Part shown: piece by piece, positions 46,208-55,730 of the stretch
How positions within the stretch are numbered: position 1 is the first letter of the stretch
Layout: each line of letters starts with the position of its first letter
Assembly: GCA_040755155.1 (NCBI GenBank)
Contig: JBFMBP010000054.1
Coordinates: forward strand, 1 to 64,000
Direction of reading: 5' to 3'
Origin: Candidatus Omnitrophota bacterium
GTDB taxonomy: Bacteria > Hinthialibacterota > Hinthialibacteria > Hinthialibacterales > Hinthialibacteraceae
Length of the DNA: 64,000 nucleotides
Notes under the pieces: model-generated
The model's input: the letters and a program-made list of their open reading frames with translations, nothing else
Database searches by the model: none
Told to the model about the DNA's origin: nothing
Program-made: the position numbers and the translations under genes

Positions 46208-47929
46208 ATGGGTGAACCATCCCGGCGAATCGTGATCGTTGGCGGAGTCGCTTGCGGGCCGAAAGCGGCGGCGCGAGCGCGAAGGCGCGATCCTAATGCG
46301 GAAATCATTCTTTTGGAAAAAGGCCGCTTTCTCTCCTACGCCGCCTGCGGCTTGCCCTATTACATTGGCGGAGCGGTTTCCGGCATCGATGGATTGCGCT
46401 CTACGCCTTACGGCGCCGTGCGCGATGAGGTCTTTTTCCAAAAAGTGAAAAACATCGATGCGCGTTTGGGCGCCTTGGCGCTTTCCATCGACCGGCGGGA
46501 AAAAAAAGTGACGGCGCGCCGCCTGGATTCGGGGACGACGGAAGAGATTCCCTATGACAAGTTGGTTCTGGCGACGGGCGCCGTTCCCGTCATTCCTCTC
46601 ATCGAAGGCATAAATCGGGAAGGAGTATATTGCCTCCATCATCCCGACGACGCGCTTCAAATCCGGCAGAGGATCGAAGCGGGCGGCGTCGAACGCGCCG
46701 TCATCATCGGGGCGGGATTGGTAGGGGTGGAATTGGTGGAATCGTTGTTCAACCATGCGGTAGACGCCGTCGTATTGGAAATGGCGGATCGCGTTCTTCC
46801 CTCCTTCTTCGATGCGGAAATGGCGGCTTCTATTCAAGACGAATTGACGCGGGACGGCATAGAAATCCTGACGTCGCAAACGGCGCTTCGCGTGGAAGGG
46901 AAGGGAAGAGTCGAAAAAGTTGTTACGATGGATCGGGAAATCGCCGCCGATATGGTTATCGTGGCGGCGGGCGTTCGTCCCAACGTGGAATTGGCGCGCG
47001 CGGCGGGATTGTCTCTCGGAGTTACGGGCGCCATCGCCGTCGATGAACGAATGCGAACCAGCGGCGAGGACATCTACGCCGGCGGCGATTGCGTCGAGTG
47101 CTTCCACCGCGTATCCGGCCGCCAGGTTTATGCGCCGCTGGGTTCCACGGCCAACCGTCACGGGCGCGTTATAGGGGAAAATATAGCTGGCGGCGACGAT
47201 GCGTTTCCCGGCGTTGTGGGAACCGTGATTCTCAAAGCGTTGAACATAAACGCCGCTAAAACGGGTTTGACGGAACGCCAGGCTCTCGATCTGGGATATG
47301 ATATTATAACCACGATCACGCCTTGCCAGGATCACGTTCATTTTTATCCCGGCAATAAAGCTTTTCTACTAAAACTCATCGCCGAACGCGGGACGCGGCG
47401 GTTGTTGGGAGCGCAAATCGTTGGCGCCGGCGACGCCGCCAAGCGGATCGATATTCTGGCTACGGCGTTGCAATTCAGCGCAACCTTGGAACAAGCCGCC
47501 AATTTGGACCTGGCCTATTCGCCGCCGTTTTCCCATGCGATGGATGGAACGATCCAAGCGGCGAACCACACCCGCAATCGTCTCGACGGCTTGGCGCAAG
47601 GATTGACGCCTATAGAGGCGCGGCGGCTATTGGCCGAGGCGGAAGGATTGATTCTTTTAGACGTGCGCGAAGCGGAGGAAATCGACAAGCAGCCGGTAGG
47701 CGATGGGCGGGTGAAGCCGATTCCGCAGGGCCAGTTGCGCGAGCGCTCGCCGGAACTGAACAAAGAGGCGACTATTCTTTGTCTTTGCCAGCAAGGGCTG
47801 CGCAGTTACGAGGCGGCGGTATGGCTGAAGGCGGCGGGTTTCGATAAAGCCTTCTATCTTGACGGCGGATTGCGCCTATGGCCCTACGTTTCTCGCGATC
47901 CGCAGAGCCGGAAAGCGGATTTTCGATAG
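46208..47929 (+). CDS. CoA-disulfide reductase / NADH polysulfide reductase-like flavoprotein with rhodanese domain
   Basis: A 573-residue protein: FAD/NAD(P)H disulfide oxidoreductase (about 1-455) joined to a rhodanese domain (about 470-565). The single redox cysteine of the CoA-disulfide reductase group is in SYAACGLPYYIGG (about 45); NAD-binding VIIGAGLVGVELVE; second FAD motif IYAGGDCVE. The rhodanese loop is CLCQQGLRSY, with the sulfur-carrying cysteine CQQGLRS. Fusions of this type reduce CoA persulfide, polysulfide or sulfur with NADH. AAAGGG precedes ATG. Placed among sulfate-respiration genes, it points to zero-valent sulfur handling. Confidence 0.87.
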   Translation: MGEPSRRIVIVGGVACGPKAAARARRRDPNAEIILLEKGRFLSYAACGLPYYIGGAVSGIDGLRSTPYGAVRDEVFFQKVKNIDARLGALALSIDRREKKVTARRLDSGTTEEIPYDKLVLATGAVPVIPLIEGINREGVYCLHHPDDALQIRQRIEAGGVERAVIIGAGLVGVELVESLFNHAVDAVVLEMADRVLPSFFDAEMAASIQDELTRDGIEILTSQTALRVEGKGRVEKVVTMDREIAADMVIVAAGVRPNVELARAAGLSLGVTGAIAVDERMRTSGEDIYAGGDCVECFHRVSGRQVYAPLGSTANRHGRVIGENIAGGDDAFPGVVGTVILKALNINAAKTGLTERQALDLGYDIITTITPCQDHVHFYPGNKAFLLKLIAERGTRRLLGAQIVGAGDAAKRIDILATALQFSATLEQAANLDLAYSPPFSHAMDGTIQAANHTRNRLDGLAQGLTPIEARRLLAEAEGLILLDVREAEEIDKQPVGDGRVKPIPQGQLRERSPELNKEATILCLCQQGLRSYEAAVWLKAAGFDKAFYLDGGLRLWPYVSRDPQSRKADFR

Positions 47930-48340
47930 ATAAATTTCTCTCTTTCTCATGGAAACTCCAGCGAACGGATTGACAGAGAAGAGGGGTAAATGGTATGTTA
48001 TTAGTGAGATAGTTTGAAATGAATTGGCGCAGCCGGACCTCTCCGGAGGCGATGATTGTGAAATGGCTTGTTTCTAATATAGAATGGGTTTTTTCTTAGT
48101 ATTTCTCGTAGCGCAGGAATTCACGCTGGTTGGAAATGGCGGCGAATTTTCGAAGGATCGCTAATCCGTCCTCTCAATAGCATGAATGAAACGATGGCTT
48201 ACGGTTATAGATGTTACAAGACCGGGCGGTCTTTCTTATAAACTGCGGATGATTTGCGAAAATCCAACCCATGAGAATCGATCAGGATTGGCGAATCTGC
48301 CCCATATTCCTGTTTAACTTTGTTGTAAAAGGCGGTCGCT
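47930..48340 (+). promoter_or_regulatory. intergenic region with candidate promoter for the dsrL-like gene
   Basis: TTGACA at 47970-47975 and TATGTT at 47994-47999, 18 bp apart, resemble a sigma-70 promoter, about 340 bases upstream of the ATG. That would leave a long 5' leader. No gene is seen in this stretch. Confidence 0.35.
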
Positions 48341-50026
48341 ATGGCGAAAGTTGTTAAGAAAGAAAAAAAGAAACTAGGTTCCGGCGGCTTCAGCGCGCAA
48401 ACCACCGGTAAAATTACTTCCAATCTTCGGCCCAAATACGTTCCTAAAACGCCTCCCTGCATGGAGGGTTGTCCCAATAATACGAGTATCCGCGATATTT
48501 TGACCACGCTCGCGCAAGCGGAAAAGAAAGGGATCAGCGTGGAGGAGTCGTACCGGAAAGCTTGGGATATTCTCTTGGAAAAAAATCCCTTTCCCGCCGT
48601 ATGCGGCCGGGTTTGCCCTCATCCTTGCGAATCGGAATGCAACCGCAATCACAAGGATGGCGCCGTCGGCATAAATAATATTGAACGCTTCCTCGGCGAT
48701 TGGGCGCTTATAAATAATTTGAAGCCCAAGAAACTGACGGAAGAAACTTACTACGAAAAAATCGCCGTAGTCGGCGCCGGACCGGCGGGACTTTCTTGCG
48801 CCTATCAACTCGCGCGCCGGGGCTATTCCGTAACGGTATTCGAAGCATTTCCCAAAGCGGGCGGCATGTTGCGTTACGGCATTCCCGAATACCGGCTGCC
48901 CCGCGAGGTCCTCGACGAGGAAATCAATCGCATCCTGGAGATGGGCGTCGAGTTGAAATGCGATACGGCCATTGGCCGCGACATTCCTTACGAAGATTTA
49001 AAGAAAAACTACAGCGTTATCTTCGTCGGCATCGGGGCGCATAAGGGACTTCCCTTGCGCATTCCCGGCGAAGACGCTTCCAACGTCCTAACCGGCGCCG
49101 AGTTTCTGCATCGGGTGAACGCCAAAGAGCCGATCGACGTGGGCAAAAAGGTGATCGTCATCGGCGGCGGCGACAGCGCCATCGACGCCGCCCGCGTCTC
49201 TTTGCGCCTGGGCGCCGAACCTGTCATCCTTTATCGCCGCACTATCAACGAAATGCCAGCCATTGAGCATGAAATCAAGGAAGCCCAACTTGAAGGCATC
49301 AAGATGGAATTTCTCGCCGCGCCGGTGGAAATGATCGCCGGCGAGAATGGACGCGCCGTGGGGATGAAATGCATCCGCATGGAGTTGGGCGAACCCGACG
49401 CTTCGGGACGCCGCCGTCCCGTTCCCATTGCTGGCAGCGAATTCGCGGTGGAGGCGGATACGGTCATTTCCGCTATCAGCCAGGAACCGGACTTTACCGG
49501 TTTTGAAAATCTGCGCGAAGGGCGGGATTGGATCAAGGCGGACGAACATGGCGTCACCAAGGAAGAAAACGTCTTCGCCGGAGGCGACGCTATTGCGCTG
49601 GGATTGGCGACGATCGCCATCCATCACGGACGCCGGGCGGCGGAGTTGATTCATTGCAACCTGCGCGGGATAACGCCCGAACCGGAATTGAAACTGCCCA
49701 TCATCACTCACGATAAGATGAAACTCGATTTTTACGAGCCGAAGGAGCGGCATGAAGGTTCTTCCCTTGCGCCCGAAGAACGCATGAAGAATCCGTGGGT
49801 GGAAGTGGAAAAAGGCCTAACGCAAGAAGAAACTCTCGCCGAAGCCATGCGCTGTATGAGCTGCGCGTCCTGCTTCGATTGCGGAACTTGTTGGAAATTC
49901 TGTCAAGACAACGCCATCGTCAAGCCCTTGGAACCGTTCGGCGTTTATAAATTTAAAATGGAATTTTGCCAGGGCTGCAAGAAGTGCGCCGAAGAATGTC
50001 CATGCGGTTATATTGAGATGGAATGA
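48341..50026 (+). CDS. DsrL-like NAD(P)H flavoprotein oxidoreductase (GltD/NfnB family) with ferredoxin tail
   Basis: A 561-residue cytosolic protein. N-terminal Fe-S region (CMEGCPNNTSIRDIL, CGRVCPHPCESEC, about 40-102), FAD motif VVGAGPAGLSCAYQLARRG, NAD(P) motif VIVIGGGDSAIDAARVSLRLG, FAD motif NVFAGGDAIALG, and a C-terminal two-cluster ferredoxin (CMSCASCFDCGTCWKFC, CQGCKKCAEECPCG). This layout is that of DsrL, which couples NAD(P)H to DsrAB/DsrC; it sits upstream of dsrABD. Glutamate-synthase small subunit or a generic GltD-like partner are alternatives; context favours DsrL (type 2). A phylogeny is needed. Confidence 0.75.
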   Translation: MAKVVKKEKKKLGSGGFSAQTTGKITSNLRPKYVPKTPPCMEGCPNNTSIRDILTTLAQAEKKGISVEESYRKAWDILLEKNPFPAVCGRVCPHPCESECNRNHKDGAVGINNIERFLGDWALINNLKPKKLTEETYYEKIAVVGAGPAGLSCAYQLARRGYSVTVFEAFPKAGGMLRYGIPEYRLPREVLDEEINRILEMGVELKCDTAIGRDIPYEDLKKNYSVIFVGIGAHKGLPLRIPGEDASNVLTGAEFLHRVNAKEPIDVGKKVIVIGGGDSAIDAARVSLRLGAEPVILYRRTINEMPAIEHEIKEAQLEGIKMEFLAAPVEMIAGENGRAVGMKCIRMELGEPDASGRRRPVPIAGSEFAVEADTVISAISQEPDFTGFENLREGRDWIKADEHGVTKEENVFAGGDAIALGLATIAIHHGRRAAELIHCNLRGITPEPELKLPIITHDKMKLDFYEPKERHEGSSLAPEERMKNPWVEVEKGLTQEETLAEAMRCMSCASCFDCGTCWKFCQDNAIVKPLEPFGVYKFKMEFCQGCKKCAEECPCGYIEME

Positions 50027-50069
50027 CCAGGACGGCGGCGGCAGGGATGGAAACGATTAATTAACTATT

Positions 50070-50224
50070 GAGGCTCTTGCAAAAATGATAAGGTCCGCTT
50101 TTTTAATTCTCCCCCCATGCTTGGGGGGAGTTTAGAGGGGGGTTGATTTTATTAGACGTAAAACAACCCCCTCCTAGCCTCCCCCAGGCTTGAGGGAGGA
50201 ATAATGGAATTTTGCAAGAGGCTC
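50070..50224. mobile_element. MITE-like palindromic element, copy 2
   Basis: A 155-bp element, inverted relative to 13468-13637: ends GAGGCTCTTGCAAAA and its complement, internal CCCCCCATGCTTGGGGGGAG and CTCCCCCAGGCTTGAGGGAGG hairpins. It lies between the dsrL-like gene and dsrA and may end or modulate read-through. The rest of 50225-50489 holds no gene; it should contain a dsrA promoter, which I could not locate. Confidence 0.75.
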
Positions 50225-50489
50225 TATTTGTAGTATGTTTCGAGTGAATTGATTGCGTTTTCGCATCGAATGGAATTTGCATAAAGGGGAGTAGGATTAA
50301 GGAGAAAATTCCGTTTCGCAGAGATCGAAGCGGCGGATGATTTCTTCTTTTCCTCCAGCGTTGGTTGCGCGGAATGGGATGGCGCATCGTTCTAATTCTG
50401 CGCATTAACCTTCCCTAAGACAATTGTAACGACGAAATCATAATGACGGATCATACCGCCTAAACTCAGCAAGGGAGGTTAGCAAGAAT

Positions 50490-51698
50490 ATGGCGAACGG
50501 ACAAACGCCCAAATTGGACAAACTGGACAAGGGACCTTGGCCCAGTTTCGTTCGGGAAATCAAACGGGCGGCTGAGAAGAGTCCTATGAGCAAGGACCTT
50601 CTCGGTCTGCTCGAACTCTCTTATACGGAGAAAATCGGGCACTGGAAGCATGGTGGAATCGTCGGCGTTTTGGGATACGGCGGCGGCGTCATCGGACGTT
50701 ATACGGATGTTCCGGATAAATTTCCCAATGTGGAACATTTCCATACCATGCGCATCAATATGCCTACGGGTTGGTTTTACACCTCGAAGGCGCTGCGAAC
50801 CATCTGCGACATCTGGGAAAAGCATGGTTCGGGCTTGACGAACATGCACGGCTCCACCGGCGATATCGTTCTTCTCGGAACTCGGACGGAAGAACTGGAG
50901 CCGATCTTTTCGGAATTGACCAAAGAAGGCTTCGACCTGGGCGGTTCCGGCTCCGACGTGCGTACGCCCAGCGCCTGCGTAGGACCTGCGCGTTGCGAAT
51001 GGGCTTGCTACGATACCCTCGCCCTGTGCTACGACCTCACGATGACGTACCAGGACGAGCTGCACCGGCCCGCTTTCCCCTACAAGTTCAAATTCAAATG
51101 CGCGGGCTGCCCCAACGACTGCGTCGCTTCCGTAGCGCGGGCCGATATGTCGATCATCGGCACCTGGAGGGACGACATCCAGGTCGATCAATCCGCCGTC
51201 AAGGAATACTCCGATAAAGGCTTGAATATTCAGAAAGATGTTTGCGGCAACTGCCCCGCCAAGTGCATGGATTGGGACGGCCAAAAACTGGATATCGACA
51301 ATCGCTCCTGCACGAGATGCATGCACTGCATCAACGCCATGCCCAAAGCTTTGCGGCCCGGCAAAGATCGCGGCGCCTGCATTATGCTCGGATCGAAGGC
51401 GCCGATCGTCGAAGGCGCGCAACTTTCCTCCGTACTCATCCCCTTCATGAAAATGGAGCCTCCCTACCAGGAACTCAAAGACCTTTGCGAGAAGATTTGG
51501 GACCTCTGGTGCGAAGAAGGAAAATCGCGCGAACGCGTTGGCGAGTTCATTAAGCGCGTCGGAATGGGGAACTTCCTCGAAGCGATCGATATCGAGCCTA
51601 GCCCCTATCAAGTAGCGTATCCGCGAGACAATCCGTACATCTTCTATGAAGAGTACTTCGAAGAAGGCGACGACGAAGAGGAAGCAGGCGAAGAATAA
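50490..51698 (+). CDS. dsrA: dissimilatory sulfite reductase alpha subunit
   Basis: A 402-residue subunit of the cytoplasmic DsrAB siroheme enzyme, which reduces sulfite onto DsrC. Siroheme-[4Fe-4S] ligands are visible in [13 protein letters not shown] and [12 protein letters not shown]. The ferredoxin domain has [12 protein letters not shown] and [14 protein letters not shown]. It ends in an acidic tail ([12 protein letters not shown]). GGGAGGT lies upstream of ATG. dsrB follows by 59 bp. The presence of dsrD suggests reductive type; only a tree separates reductive from oxidative DsrAB. Confidence 0.98.
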   Translation: MANGQTPKLDKLDKGPWPSFVREIKRAAEKSPMSKDLLGLLELSYTEKIGHWKHGGIVGVLGYGGGVIGRYTDVPDKFPNVEHFHTMRINMPTGWFYTSKALRTICDIWEKHGSGLTNMHGSTGDIVLLGTRTEELEPIFSELTKEGFDLGGSGSDVRTPSACVGPARCEWACYDTLALCYDLTMTYQDELHRPAFPYKFKFKCAGCPNDCVASVARADMSIIGTWRDDIQVDQSAVKEYSDKGLNIQKDVCGNCPAKCMDWDGQKLDIDNRSCTRCMHCINAMPKALRPGKDRGACIMLGSKAPIVEGAQLSSVLIPFMKMEPPYQELKDLCEKIWDLWCEEGKSRERVGEFIKRVGMGNFLEAIDIEPSPYQVAYPRDNPYIFYEEYFEEGDDEEEAGEE

Positions 51699-51757
51699 TT
51701 CGCCGCAACGGCATCGATGGGAATCGAGCTCGAAAATACTTAGGAGGAATATAACTG

Positions 51758-52834
51758 ATGTCCCAAACGGAACGAATTACCGACATCGGCCCGCCCAAAT
51801 ACGATCAATTTCTTCCCCCCGTTATTAAGAAGAATTATGGGAAGTGGCGTTATCATGAAATTTTGAAGCCTGGCGTCATGGTTCATGTGGCGGAGTCCGG
51901 CGATAAAATCTATACCGTGCGCTGCGGCTCTCCGCGCTTGCTCAGCATTTATACGATCCGGGATTTCTGCGATCTCGCGGATAAATATTGCGACGGCCAT
52001 CTGCGCTTCACCAGCCGCAACAACGTGGAGTTTTTGCTGACGGACGAATCGAAAATCGATTCGTTGATCGCGGATGCGAAAGCATTAGGCTTCCCTGTCG
52101 GCGGCATTGGCAACACGATTTCCAATATCGTGCATACTCAAGGCTGGGTGCATTGCCATTCCGCCGCCACGGATGCGTCCGGCATCGTCAAGAACGTTAT
52201 GGACGCCATGTGCAAACATTTCGAAGCGTTGAAACTCCCTGGCAAGCTGCGCATCGCCTTGGCCTGCTGCCTCAATATGTGCGGCGCCGTCCATTGCTCG
52301 GACATCGCCATTCTCGGCGTTCACCGCCGCCCGCCGAAAATCAATAACGAGCGGCTGCCGCAGATTTGCGAAATTCCCAGCGTTGTCGCGTCATGTCCCA
52401 CGGCGGCTATCCGCCCGGCTGTCATCGACGGCAAAAAGTCCGTCGAAGTGGACGAAGACCGGTGCATGTTCTGCGCGAACTGCTTCACGGTCTGCCCCGC
52501 CATGACGTTGAACGATCCCCTCAACGACGGCGTCTCCATCTGGGTTGGCGGCAAAGTATCCAATGCTCGCCACGAACCGATGTTCTCCAAACTGGCGGTT
52601 CCGTTCCTTCCCAACAATCCGCCCAACTGGCCGGAAGTCGTGGAAGCGGTTTCGAAGATCGTAGATGTCTGGGCGGCCAACGCCCGCAAATTCGAGCGCA
52701 TGGGCGAGTGGATCGAACGAATCGGTTGGCCCCGGTTCTTCGAATTGACCGGCTTCGAGTTCCGCAAAGAGCATATCGACGACTTCAAGTACGCCGGTCT
52801 CTCTTACAAGCGGTCCGCTCACTTGCGCTTCTAG
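51758..52834 (+). CDS. dsrB: dissimilatory sulfite reductase beta subunit
   Basis: A 358-residue partner of DsrA. Family motifs are intact: [27 protein letters not shown], the siroheme-cluster cysteines in [14 protein letters not shown], and the ferredoxin domain [15 protein letters not shown] with a second set in [11 protein letters not shown]. In known structures the catalytically active siroheme lies at the DsrB site. TAGGAGGAA precedes the start; dsrD begins 13 bp after the stop. Confidence 0.98.
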   Translation: MSQTERITDIGPPKYDQFLPPVIKKNYGKWRYHEILKPGVMVHVAESGDKIYTVRCGSPRLLSIYTIRDFCDLADKYCDGHLRFTSRNNVEFLLTDESKIDSLIADAKALGFPVGGIGNTISNIVHTQGWVHCHSAATDASGIVKNVMDAMCKHFEALKLPGKLRIALACCLNMCGAVHCSDIAILGVHRRPPKINNERLPQICEIPSVVASCPTAAIRPAVIDGKKSVEVDEDRCMFCANCFTVCPAMTLNDPLNDGVSIWVGGKVSNARHEPMFSKLAVPFLPNNPPNWPEVVEAVSKIVDVWAANARKFERMGEWIERIGWPRFFELTGFEFRKEHIDDFKYAGLSYKRSAHLRF

Positions 52835-52847
52835 GAGAGGTGACGAA

Positions 52848-53102
52848 ATGGCAGACGAATTAACGGTGGAACAAGTCGCCGACGCCATGTACAACATGAT
52901 CAAGAGCGCCATGGGAGAAAAGAAATTGAAACCCATGGATTTGCAGAAGGCCATGATCGAACATTTCGGCGCCGACCGTTGCGACAAAAAACTATGCAAA
53001 GAGGCGATCAAGTCGCTCATCGATTCGAGCCGGTGCGTTTATACCTACTTCGGCGGATCGTTCATCGAGATCCCTCATGAAGAAGGAGCGGCGAAAGGCT
53101 AA
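52848..53102 (+). CDS. dsrD: DsrD, allosteric activator of DsrAB
   Basis: An 84-residue winged-helix-like small protein; characteristic features are the ADAMYNMIK helix start, KKLKPMDLQKAMIEHFG and the C-terminal strands CVYTYFGGSFIEIP. DsrD is reported to activate DsrAB-driven sulfite reduction and is rare outside organisms with reductive DsrAB. It is co-transcribed with dsrAB (GGAGAGG before ATG). This is the strongest single indication here for sulfite reduction rather than oxidation. Confidence 0.95.
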   Translation: MADELTVEQVADAMYNMIKSAMGEKKLKPMDLQKAMIEHFGADRCDKKLCKEAIKSLIDSSRCVYTYFGGSFIEIPHEEGAAKG

Positions 53103-53141
53103 GGCGTCGAATGTCTTGGTTCTTGCCGCTGCGGATTGCAG

Positions 53142-54566
53142 ATGATGGAAAAGCCTCAGGATGGCGCGATGGTTTCTCTTGGCCCTCGCGTCATCCTCTG
53201 CGGTTTGCGCGGCGGGTCGGGAAAGACGGTCGTAACGATCGGAATGATTGGCGCGCTGCGGCAACGGGGACTCAGACCTGTCCCTTTTAAAAAAGGACCG
53301 GATTATATCGACCCGCAATGGCTCGCTCTGGCGGCGGGCCGTCCATGCCGCAATCTTGACGCTTATCTCATGAGCCGCGAACAAATTCTGGGTTCGATGG
53401 CGGAATATGGCCGAGAGGGCGATATCGCAGTCGTCGAAGGCAACCGCGGCCTGTTCGACGGCATGGACGAGAACGGAACGTATAGCGCCGCCGAATTGGC
53501 GATGCAATCCGGAACGCCGACAATCCTCGCTGTGGATTGTTCGAAAACCACGCGCACGGCGGCGGCGATGGTTCTAGGCTGCAAACTCATGGAGCCAAGC
53601 TTGCCGTTGCGCGGCGCGATTCTGAATCAAATCGCCTCCTCGCGGCAGGAAGCTGTGATCCGGGCGGCGGTGGAAAAAGAAACGGGGCTTCCCGTACTAG
53701 GCGCGTTTCCCAGACTGCGCGATTTCGCCTTCGACGAACGCCATTTGGGATTGCACCCGCCCGCCGAGCATTCGACGCCGCAGGAAACAGTGGATCGATT
53801 GGCGGAATGCGCAGCGCAGAACATCGATATAGAAGCGATTTTAAAAATCGCCGCCTACGCGCCGCCGTTGGAGGCGGCTGTACGAAAAAGAGAATTATTC
53901 GTTTCAACGCAGAATGAAGAAATTCGCATTGGGATCGTAAGAGACGAAGCGTTTCATTTCTACTATCCCGAAAACCTGGAAGCGTTGGAAGAACGGGGTG
54001 CGCAACTCGTCGAAATTCACTCCATGCGAGATGCGGCGCTGCCGCCCATCGAGGCGTTGTATATCGGCGGCGGCTTTCCCGAAACGCACGGAGCGCAACT
54101 AGCGGATAACGCCGCCCTGCGCTCCGATTTACGGCGGAAGATCGATGGCGGGCTTCCCGTCCTGGCCGAATGCGGCGGATTGATTTACTTGAGCGAAACC
54201 CTGATCGCCGAGGGGAGCGCTTATCCCATGACGGGCGTTTTTCCCGTAACTTTCACTGTATCCAAACGTCCGCAAGGGCATGGTTACACTGCGGCGCGAG
54301 TAGAAAGGGAGAATCCTTTCTTCCCTGTGGGAACGGAATTGCGCGGACATGAGTTTCGTTACTGCGCCGTTAAAGCAAACCGATACGGCATGACGAACGC
54401 CGCCTTTCGCCTGACGCGAGGATTCGGCTTCGACGGCGAGCGGGATGGATTGGTTTATAAAAACTGCCTCGCGTCCTTTTGTCACCATCACGCCCTTGGA
54501 ACTCGGGAATGGGCGGAAGGATTGATGCGAAGCGCAAGAGCGTTCAAACGAAAAAGTGCGCAATAG
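53142..54566 (+). CDS. dsrN: siroheme amidase (CbiA-like a,c-diamide synthase)
   Basis: A 475-residue two-domain amidotransferase: N-terminal ATPase with a P-loop (LRGGSGKTVVTIG) and GPDYIDP, and a C-terminal class I-type glutaminase (LYIGGGFPETHG, LAECGGLIYLSETL with the nucleophile cysteine, HGYTAARVE, CHHHALG). CbiA acts on cobyrinate, but in dsr clusters this gene is DsrN, thought to amidate siroheme for DsrAB. Position directly after dsrD supports that. No other cobalamin genes occur nearby. Start could be ATG 53142 or 53145; ribosome binding site is weak. Confidence 0.87.
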   Translation: MMEKPQDGAMVSLGPRVILCGLRGGSGKTVVTIGMIGALRQRGLRPVPFKKGPDYIDPQWLALAAGRPCRNLDAYLMSREQILGSMAEYGREGDIAVVEGNRGLFDGMDENGTYSAAELAMQSGTPTILAVDCSKTTRTAAAMVLGCKLMEPSLPLRGAILNQIASSRQEAVIRAAVEKETGLPVLGAFPRLRDFAFDERHLGLHPPAEHSTPQETVDRLAECAAQNIDIEAILKIAAYAPPLEAAVRKRELFVSTQNEEIRIGIVRDEAFHFYYPENLEALEERGAQLVEIHSMRDAALPPIEALYIGGGFPETHGAQLADNAALRSDLRRKIDGGLPVLAECGGLIYLSETLIAEGSAYPMTGVFPVTFTVSKRPQGHGYTAARVERENPFFPVGTELRGHEFRYCAVKANRYGMTNAAFRLTRGFGFDGERDGLVYKNCLASFCHHHALGTREWAEGLMRSARAFKRKSAQ

Positions 54567-54668
54567 AAAAGTGAGAATCGGCCAATCCTTTTACTAAGGA
54601 ATGGCGTCAAAAACTCATCGCCCGCCTTCGAAGCGGCGAGCCGATGATAGAAACGGGATGGAGAAAAA

Positions 54669-54986
54669 ATGGCAACAGTAGAACTCGCTGGCATACAATT
54701 CGAACTTGACGAAGACGGCTTCATTCAAGAATCGGATAAATGGAACGAAGAAGTGGCGAAAGCTCTCGCTCCGATGGAAAGCATTAACGATTTGACGGAA
54801 GATCACTGGAAAATCATTCGCTTCATCCGCGAATACTATCTGGAATTCGGCGTAGCGCCGATGATCCGCAAACTCTGCAAATCCACCAACTGTGATTTGA
54901 AGAAAATCTACGAACTCTTCCCCTCTGGGCCTGCGAAAGGGGCATGCAAATTAGCCGGTTTGCCCAAACCGACCGGTTGCGTTTAA
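54669..54986 (+). CDS. dsrC: DsrC sulfur-carrier protein
   Basis: A 105-residue DsrC/TusE-family protein. The C-terminal arm is complete: ACKLAGLPKPTGCV with two conserved cysteines spaced by ten residues (about C93 and C104), which marks true DsrC that carries the trisulfide between DsrAB and DsrMKJOP, unlike TusE with one cysteine. Family motifs DLTEDHWKIIRFIREYY and PMIRKL are present. GATGGAG precedes the ATG. A strong hairpin follows the gene, as fits its need for high expression. Confidence 0.97.
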   Translation: MATVELAGIQFELDEDGFIQESDKWNEEVAKALAPMESINDLTEDHWKIIRFIREYYLEFGVAPMIRKLCKSTNCDLKKIYELFPSGPAKGACKLAGLPKPTGCV

Positions 54987-55003
54987 TTCTTTCTATGGGA
55001 TGC

Positions 55004-55050
55004 GCCGGGCGATAAGGCAAATGCTTTTAGGATGCGTCATATCGCCCGGC
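55004..55050 (+). terminator. strong hairpin after dsrC
   Basis: An 11-bp perfect stem GCCGGGCGATA/TATCGCCCGGC with a 25-nt loop. No T tract follows, so a stabilising 3' structure or a repeat element is as likely as a true terminator. Confidence 0.55.
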
Positions 55051-55163
55051 TCTGACAATCCGATAAAAAAAGAGCAGCGAATTATCTTGCGGGCTAACCT
55101 AGAAATCAGCGCGAATGCGTTTGTCCTGCGGGATTGCCCTGTCTGAGCGTTAAGAGCCTAAGA

Positions 55164-55730
55164 ATGAAACTGCTTTTGCTTCTCGCATCCAAGAAAAAGC
55201 GAATTTTGGAAAAATGGTTCGAACGGATCGTGAACTGTTACCCTTCCGACGCCAACCATTTTCTTACGAAGGAAAGAGACCGTTTCAACAATCCCATCGG
55301 CTTTACTCTTCGCGAAGGAATCGGAAAAATTTTGGATGCGCTGCTTCAAGAAAGCGAGCCGGATGCGCCGGAGGAATCTCTCGGCGATATCGTCCGTCTT
55401 ATGGCGGTTCAGGATTTCACTCCCTCCCAAGCCGTGGAATTTCTCTTTCTTTTAAAGGAGATTCTTTGGGAAGAAGACGAGGAAAAAGACCGTCGCGATG
55501 AATGGCGCGAGTTGGAATCTCGAATCGATCGTATGGCTCTTCTCGCTTTCGACGGTTATATGAAATGCCGTGAAGCCATATATGAAATCAAAGCGAACCA
55601 GGTGAAAAATAGGACGTTGAAACTTCTGGAACGATCCCATTTGGTTTCCGTATGGGCGGAAGAAAATGAGGACTGCGGTTCCTGTTCGGCGCCCGATGCG
55701 CATCGTTGCAATGGAGGACATAATCCATGA
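55164..55730 (+). CDS. RsbRD N-terminal-domain-like sensor protein
   Basis: A 188-residue helical protein that matches the RsbRD_N pattern: ILEKWFERIVNCYPSDANHFL, FNNPIGFTLREGIGKILDALL and FTPSQAVEFLFLLKEIL. The C-terminus ends with cysteines (DCGSCSAPDAHRC), perhaps a metal or redox site. This domain is a heme-globin-like sensor fold in stress signalling proteins; here it lacks a STAS domain. It overlaps dsrM by four bases (ATGA), so it is translationally coupled to the Dsr membrane complex. ATG 55164 (MKLLLLL) is preferred over a TTG at 55134. Confidence 0.8.
   Translation: MKLLLLLASKKKRILEKWFERIVNCYPSDANHFLTKERDRFNNPIGFTLREGIGKILDALLQESEPDAPEESLGDIVRLMAVQDFTPSQAVEFLFLLKEILWEEDEEKDRRDEWRELESRIDRMALLAFDGYMKCREAIYEIKANQVKNRTLKLLERSHLVSVWAEENEDCGSCSAPDAHRCNGGHNP

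Noticed and set aside
46163-47341. 392-codon minus-strand frame opposite the CoA-disulfide reductase-like gene
   Set aside because: Antisense shadow with no start signal or domain pattern.
50466-51611. 381-codon minus-strand frame opposite dsrA
   Set aside because: dsrA is unambiguous; the antisense frame has no protein pattern.
53142-54566. Gene as cobalamin-pathway cobyrinate a,c-diamide synthase
   Set aside because: It is compatible by sequence alone, but it sits between dsrD and dsrC with no other cobalamin genes, so DsrN is the better call.
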